The translations under genes were made by a program, and so were the position numbers. From contig CADCPV010000256.1 in assembly GCA_902803345.1 (NCBI GenBank), forward strand, positions 1-9,401: DNA of 9,401 nt, read 5' to 3'. Of the stretch, positions 7,554 through 9,401 are shown one piece after another (the stretch's first letter is position 1; every line of letters begins with the position of its first letter). The notes under the pieces are model-generated. The model saw nothing but the letters and a program-made list of their open reading frames with translations, was not told the origin of the DNA and did not search any database. Origin of the DNA: an uncultured Eubacteriales bacterium. GTDB lineage: Bacteria; Bacillota_A; Clostridia; Lachnospirales; Lachnospiraceae.

Positions 7554-8420
7554 ATGAGTGAATATGTAATTGTCGCGGATTCTGCCTGTGATATTGAAGA
7601 AGAAGTGCTTCGGGAATGGGGGGTTCCGGTCGTAAAGCTGTCCTATATTTTTACGGATACAGAGGAGCTTCATGAAGACTATGAAGTGGAAATGAAGTCC
7701 TTTTACAAAATGATGCGTGACGGACGGGTGGCCAAGACCTCCGCAAGCAACACGCAGCAGTATCTGGACCTGTTTACGGAACTGTATGAGCAGGGAAAGG
7801 ATGTGCTCTATATCGGCTTCTCGACCGGGCTGAGCACAAGCTACAACTCGGGCTGTGCCGCGGCGGAACAGCTGAAGAAGAAATACCCGGAGCGGACCTG
7901 TGTGCCGATTGATTCTTTTGCGGCGTCAGCCGGATACGGGCTTTTAGTATACCTTGCGGTCCAGAAGAAAAAGGAAGGCCTTTCGCTTCAGGAACTTGCA
8001 GCTTATGTGACGGAGACAAGAGACCATCTGTGCCACTGGTTTACGGTAGACGATCTTGTGTACCTGAAGCGCGGCGGCCGGATCAGCGCAGCGGCGGCCT
8101 TTGTTGCGGGTGTTCTGGATATTAAGCCGGTGCTGCATGTCGACAACGAAGGGCACCTGATCAATATGTTCAAGGTACGGAAGCGCAGATCTTCGATTAA
8201 GGCCCTTGCCGATAAATATGATGAACTTGCGCTGCACCCGGAGGAAGGCCCGATCTTCATCTGCCAGGGCGACTGCATGGAAGACGCCGAATACCTCTCG
8301 AAGCTTCTCCTGGAGCGCCACAACGTTCCGGTTGACAAAATCGTTTATACCGGTGCCGTCATCGGCGCGCATTCCGGCCCCGGGACCCTGGCGCTGTTCT
8401 TCCTCGGGAAGGAGAAATAA
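7554..8420 (+). CDS. DegV family (FakB-like) fatty-acid-binding protein
   Basis: Soluble protein of 288 residues, the normal length of the DegV family. Characterised members (FakB) hold a fatty acid and present it to the kinase FakA for phosphorylation, feeding exogenous fatty acids into phospholipid synthesis. The start ATG follows GAGGAGGGG. Family landmarks in order: VIVADSACDI (N-terminal strand and turn), KTSASNTQQY (61-70, the T-S pair near the lipid carboxylate), IGFSTGLSTSYNSG (87-100), PIDSFAASAGYGLLV (118-132), VDDLVYLKRGGRIS (165-178) and the C-terminal VIGAHSGPGTLALFFLG (269-285) with the conserved histidine (H273). It is monocistronic with its own promoter. No fakA gene is seen here. 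The convergent SDR gene may also act in fatty acid metabolism, but that link is only suggestive. Confidence 0.92.
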   Translation: MSEYVIVADSACDIEEEVLREWGVPVVKLSYIFTDTEELHEDYEVEMKSFYKMMRDGRVAKTSASNTQQYLDLFTELYEQGKDVLYIGFSTGLSTSYNSGCAAAEQLKKKYPERTCVPIDSFAASAGYGLLVYLAVQKKKEGLSLQELAAYVTETRDHLCHWFTVDDLVYLKRGGRISAAAAFVAGVLDIKPVLHVDNEGHLINMFKVRKRRSSIKALADKYDELALHPEEGPIFICQGDCMEDAEYLSKLLLERHNVPVDKIVYTGAVIGAHSGPGTLALFFLGKEK

Positions 8421-8424
8421 GCAA

Positions 8425-9150
8425 TCAGCCCCAGCCTCCGTCAACACCGATGATCTGGCCGGTGAGATAAGACGGGGCGTGGAAGAGGAGACGGACGCAG
8501 GCTGCAACTTCTTCGGGTGTTCCGAAGCGGCCGGCCGGGATCTCCTGCTCAAGAGCGAAGCGTTCTTCGGCGCTGAGATTGTGGTTCATGGCAGTATCGA
8601 TTGCGCCGGGCGCGATGGCGTTCACGCTGATTCCGGAAGGGGCAAGCTCCTTCGCAAGGGATTTTGTAAAGGCGTTGACGGCTCCTTTGGTTGCGGCATA
8701 TTCGGCTTCGCAGGAAGCGCCGATGCTGCCAAAAATCGAGGAAATATTGATGATGCGGCCGGTTTTCCCGGGGATCATACGCTTTGCCGCTTCCCGGCTC
8801 ATGCGGATGCAGGAGCTGAGATTGGTCTGAAGGACAGCCTGAAGTTCCGTTTCCGTCGTATCCTGAATCTGGGAAACATGGGCGATGCCGGCGTTATTCA
8901 CTAAAAGATCCGGCGCTCCGAAAAACTGATCATATTCTTGAAAAACGGCGGCGCAGCCTTCGGCAGTCGAGAGATCGGCACAGAAATACCGGGCTTCGCA
9001 GCCGTTTTTCTTCAGCTCCTCTGTAAGGCTTCGAAGCGCCTCTTCCCGGTGGTTCCCGACAAGAAAGAGGCGTCCCTCCGCTGAAAAGGCACGCGCAATT
9101 GCGGAACCGATTCCGCCGGAAGCGCCGGTAATAATGATATTTGCAGACAT
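8425..9150 (-). CDS. SDR-family oxidoreductase, FabG-like (3-oxoacyl-ACP reductase type)
   Basis: Classical short-chain dehydrogenase/reductase of 241 residues using NAD(P)H. The ATG at 9150-9148 is chosen because the Rossmann fold begins immediately (MSANIIITGASGGIG) and AGGAGG lies 11 nt upstream (9167-9162), a slightly long spacing. The longer frame to 9255 would run through the promoter. Features in order: the cofactor glycine motif TGASGGIG (8-15), D59 in the CADL turn, NNAG (85-88), structural N110, the catalytic serine in INISS (S138), Y151 and K155 of the YxxxK motif, and PGAI (181-184) with the C-terminal TGQIIGVDGG typical of FabG. Lone FabG-like genes outside a fab cluster often have other substrates, so the substrate is open. 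The gene converges on degV with only 4 bp between stops and no visible terminator. Confidence 0.9.
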   Translation of the reverse strand: MSANIIITGASGGIGSAIARAFSAEGRLFLVGNHREEALRSLTEELKKNGCEARYFCADLSTAEGCAAVFQEYDQFFGAPDLLVNNAGIAHVSQIQDTTETELQAVLQTNLSSCIRMSREAAKRMIPGKTGRIINISSIFGSIGASCEAEYAATKGAVNAFTKSLAKELAPSGISVNAIAPGAIDTAMNHNLSAEERFALEQEIPAGRFGTPEEVAACVRLLFHAPSYLTGQIIGVDGGWG

Positions 9151-9192
9151 TTTACGGAGAACCTCCTGATATATACAGCCTGATGATACCAC

Positions 9193-9221
9193 ATTATACT
9201 GGTGAAGCGGAAAATTGTAAA
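9193..9221 (-). promoter_or_regulatory. Sigma-A-type promoter of the SDR gene
   Basis: On the - strand, TTTACA (9221-9216) and a perfect TATAAT (9198-9193) are spaced by 17 bp, about 43 bp ahead of the ATG. This supports the start at 9150 rather than 9255. Confidence 0.85.
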
Positions 9222-9306
9222 GAAAAACAGATAACCGGATGAACCTCAGTGTCAAATTTGTTGTCCATACAGGTGAAGGCAGAAAATGTCAGGGAACAGA
9301 TGTGAC

Positions 9307-9344
9307 GAAAATGTTAAAAAGTGATTCTGAGACGTAACATTTTC
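9307..9344. repeat. Perfect 10-bp inverted repeat upstream of the rightmost promoter
   Basis: GAAAATGTTA (9307-9316) and TAACATTTTC (9335-9344) are exact reverse complements separated by 18 bp. The right arm ends 10 bp before the -35 at 9355. AT-rich arms 28 bp apart centre to centre fit a two-site operator for an activator or repressor better than an RNA hairpin, because they lie upstream of the transcription start. I do not recognise the regulator. Confidence 0.6.
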
Positions 9345-9354
9345 TTCATAATCA

Positions 9355-9383
9355 TTGACAAATGCTGATAAAAATGCTATACT
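9355..9383 (+). promoter_or_regulatory. Strong sigma-A-type promoter for a gene beyond the right edge
   Basis: A consensus TTGACA (9355-9360) and TATACT (9378-9383) are separated by 17 bp. Transcription would begin near 9390 and run out of the window, so the target gene is not visible. Confidence 0.85.
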
Positions 9384-9401
9384 GTCTGAAACTATGGATA
9401 C

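Noticed and set aside
8206..8904. A + strand frame of 232 codons across the degV end and the SDR gene
   Set aside because: It overlaps two clear genes in other frames or strands, and its translation is a shadow of them (Gly/Ala-rich, no family features).
9250..9255. Second TTGACA on the - strand upstream of the SDR gene
   Set aside because: The possible -10 sequences that follow have poor spacing or match, while the TTTACA/TATAAT pair nearer the gene is much better.

Overview
The window is dominated by one complete-looking F1Fo ATP synthase operon on the + strand (about 947-7380). On its left is the 5' part of a putative lipoprotein gene on the - strand. On its right are a DegV-family gene (+) and, convergent with it, an SDR reductase gene (-). 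Strong sigma-A-type promoters with 17-bp spacers, AGGAGG-type ribosome binding sites, DegV, and traces of a LytTR regulator point to Bacillota. A gut-type Clostridia or Lachnospiraceae-like organism is my best guess, but this is inference because no rRNA or taxon marker is present.

Layout: (1) 1-629 (-), a secreted lipoprotein truncated by the window edge. (2) 529-870, the leader of that gene. It holds a stub that looks like the N-terminus of a LytTR-type regulator, a candidate promoter, and two LytTR-consensus boxes exactly 21 bp apart. (3) 887-915, the promoter of the atp operon. (4) 947-7380, atpB-atpE-atpF-[delta C-terminal domain::atpA]-atpG-atpD-atpC, closed by an intrinsic terminator. 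No atpI lies between the promoter and atpB. (5) 7465-8420, a strong promoter, a 5'-UTR hairpin and a DegV-family fatty-acid-binding protein gene. (6) 8425-9221 (-), a FabG-like SDR with its own promoter. (7) 9256-9401, non-coding, with a perfect 10-bp inverted repeat and a strong + strand promoter for a gene beyond the window.

The most unusual feature is the ATP synthase. There is no separate atpH (delta) gene. The alpha subunit carries a 90-residue N-terminal extension that reads as the C-terminal, b-binding domain of delta. The N-terminal six-helix domain of delta (OSCP-like) is not found in the window. If translated as written, each F1 would carry three delta C-terminal domains covalently joined to alpha instead of one free delta. 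The c subunit is also odd: it has a signal-peptide-like N-terminal extension, and alanines (AxAxAxA) where most c subunits have the GxGxGxG helix-packing motif. The a subunit has an extra N-terminal hydrophobic segment and non-canonical channel residues. All catalytic motifs of alpha and beta are intact, so the enzyme appears functional but remodelled in its stator and rotor ring.
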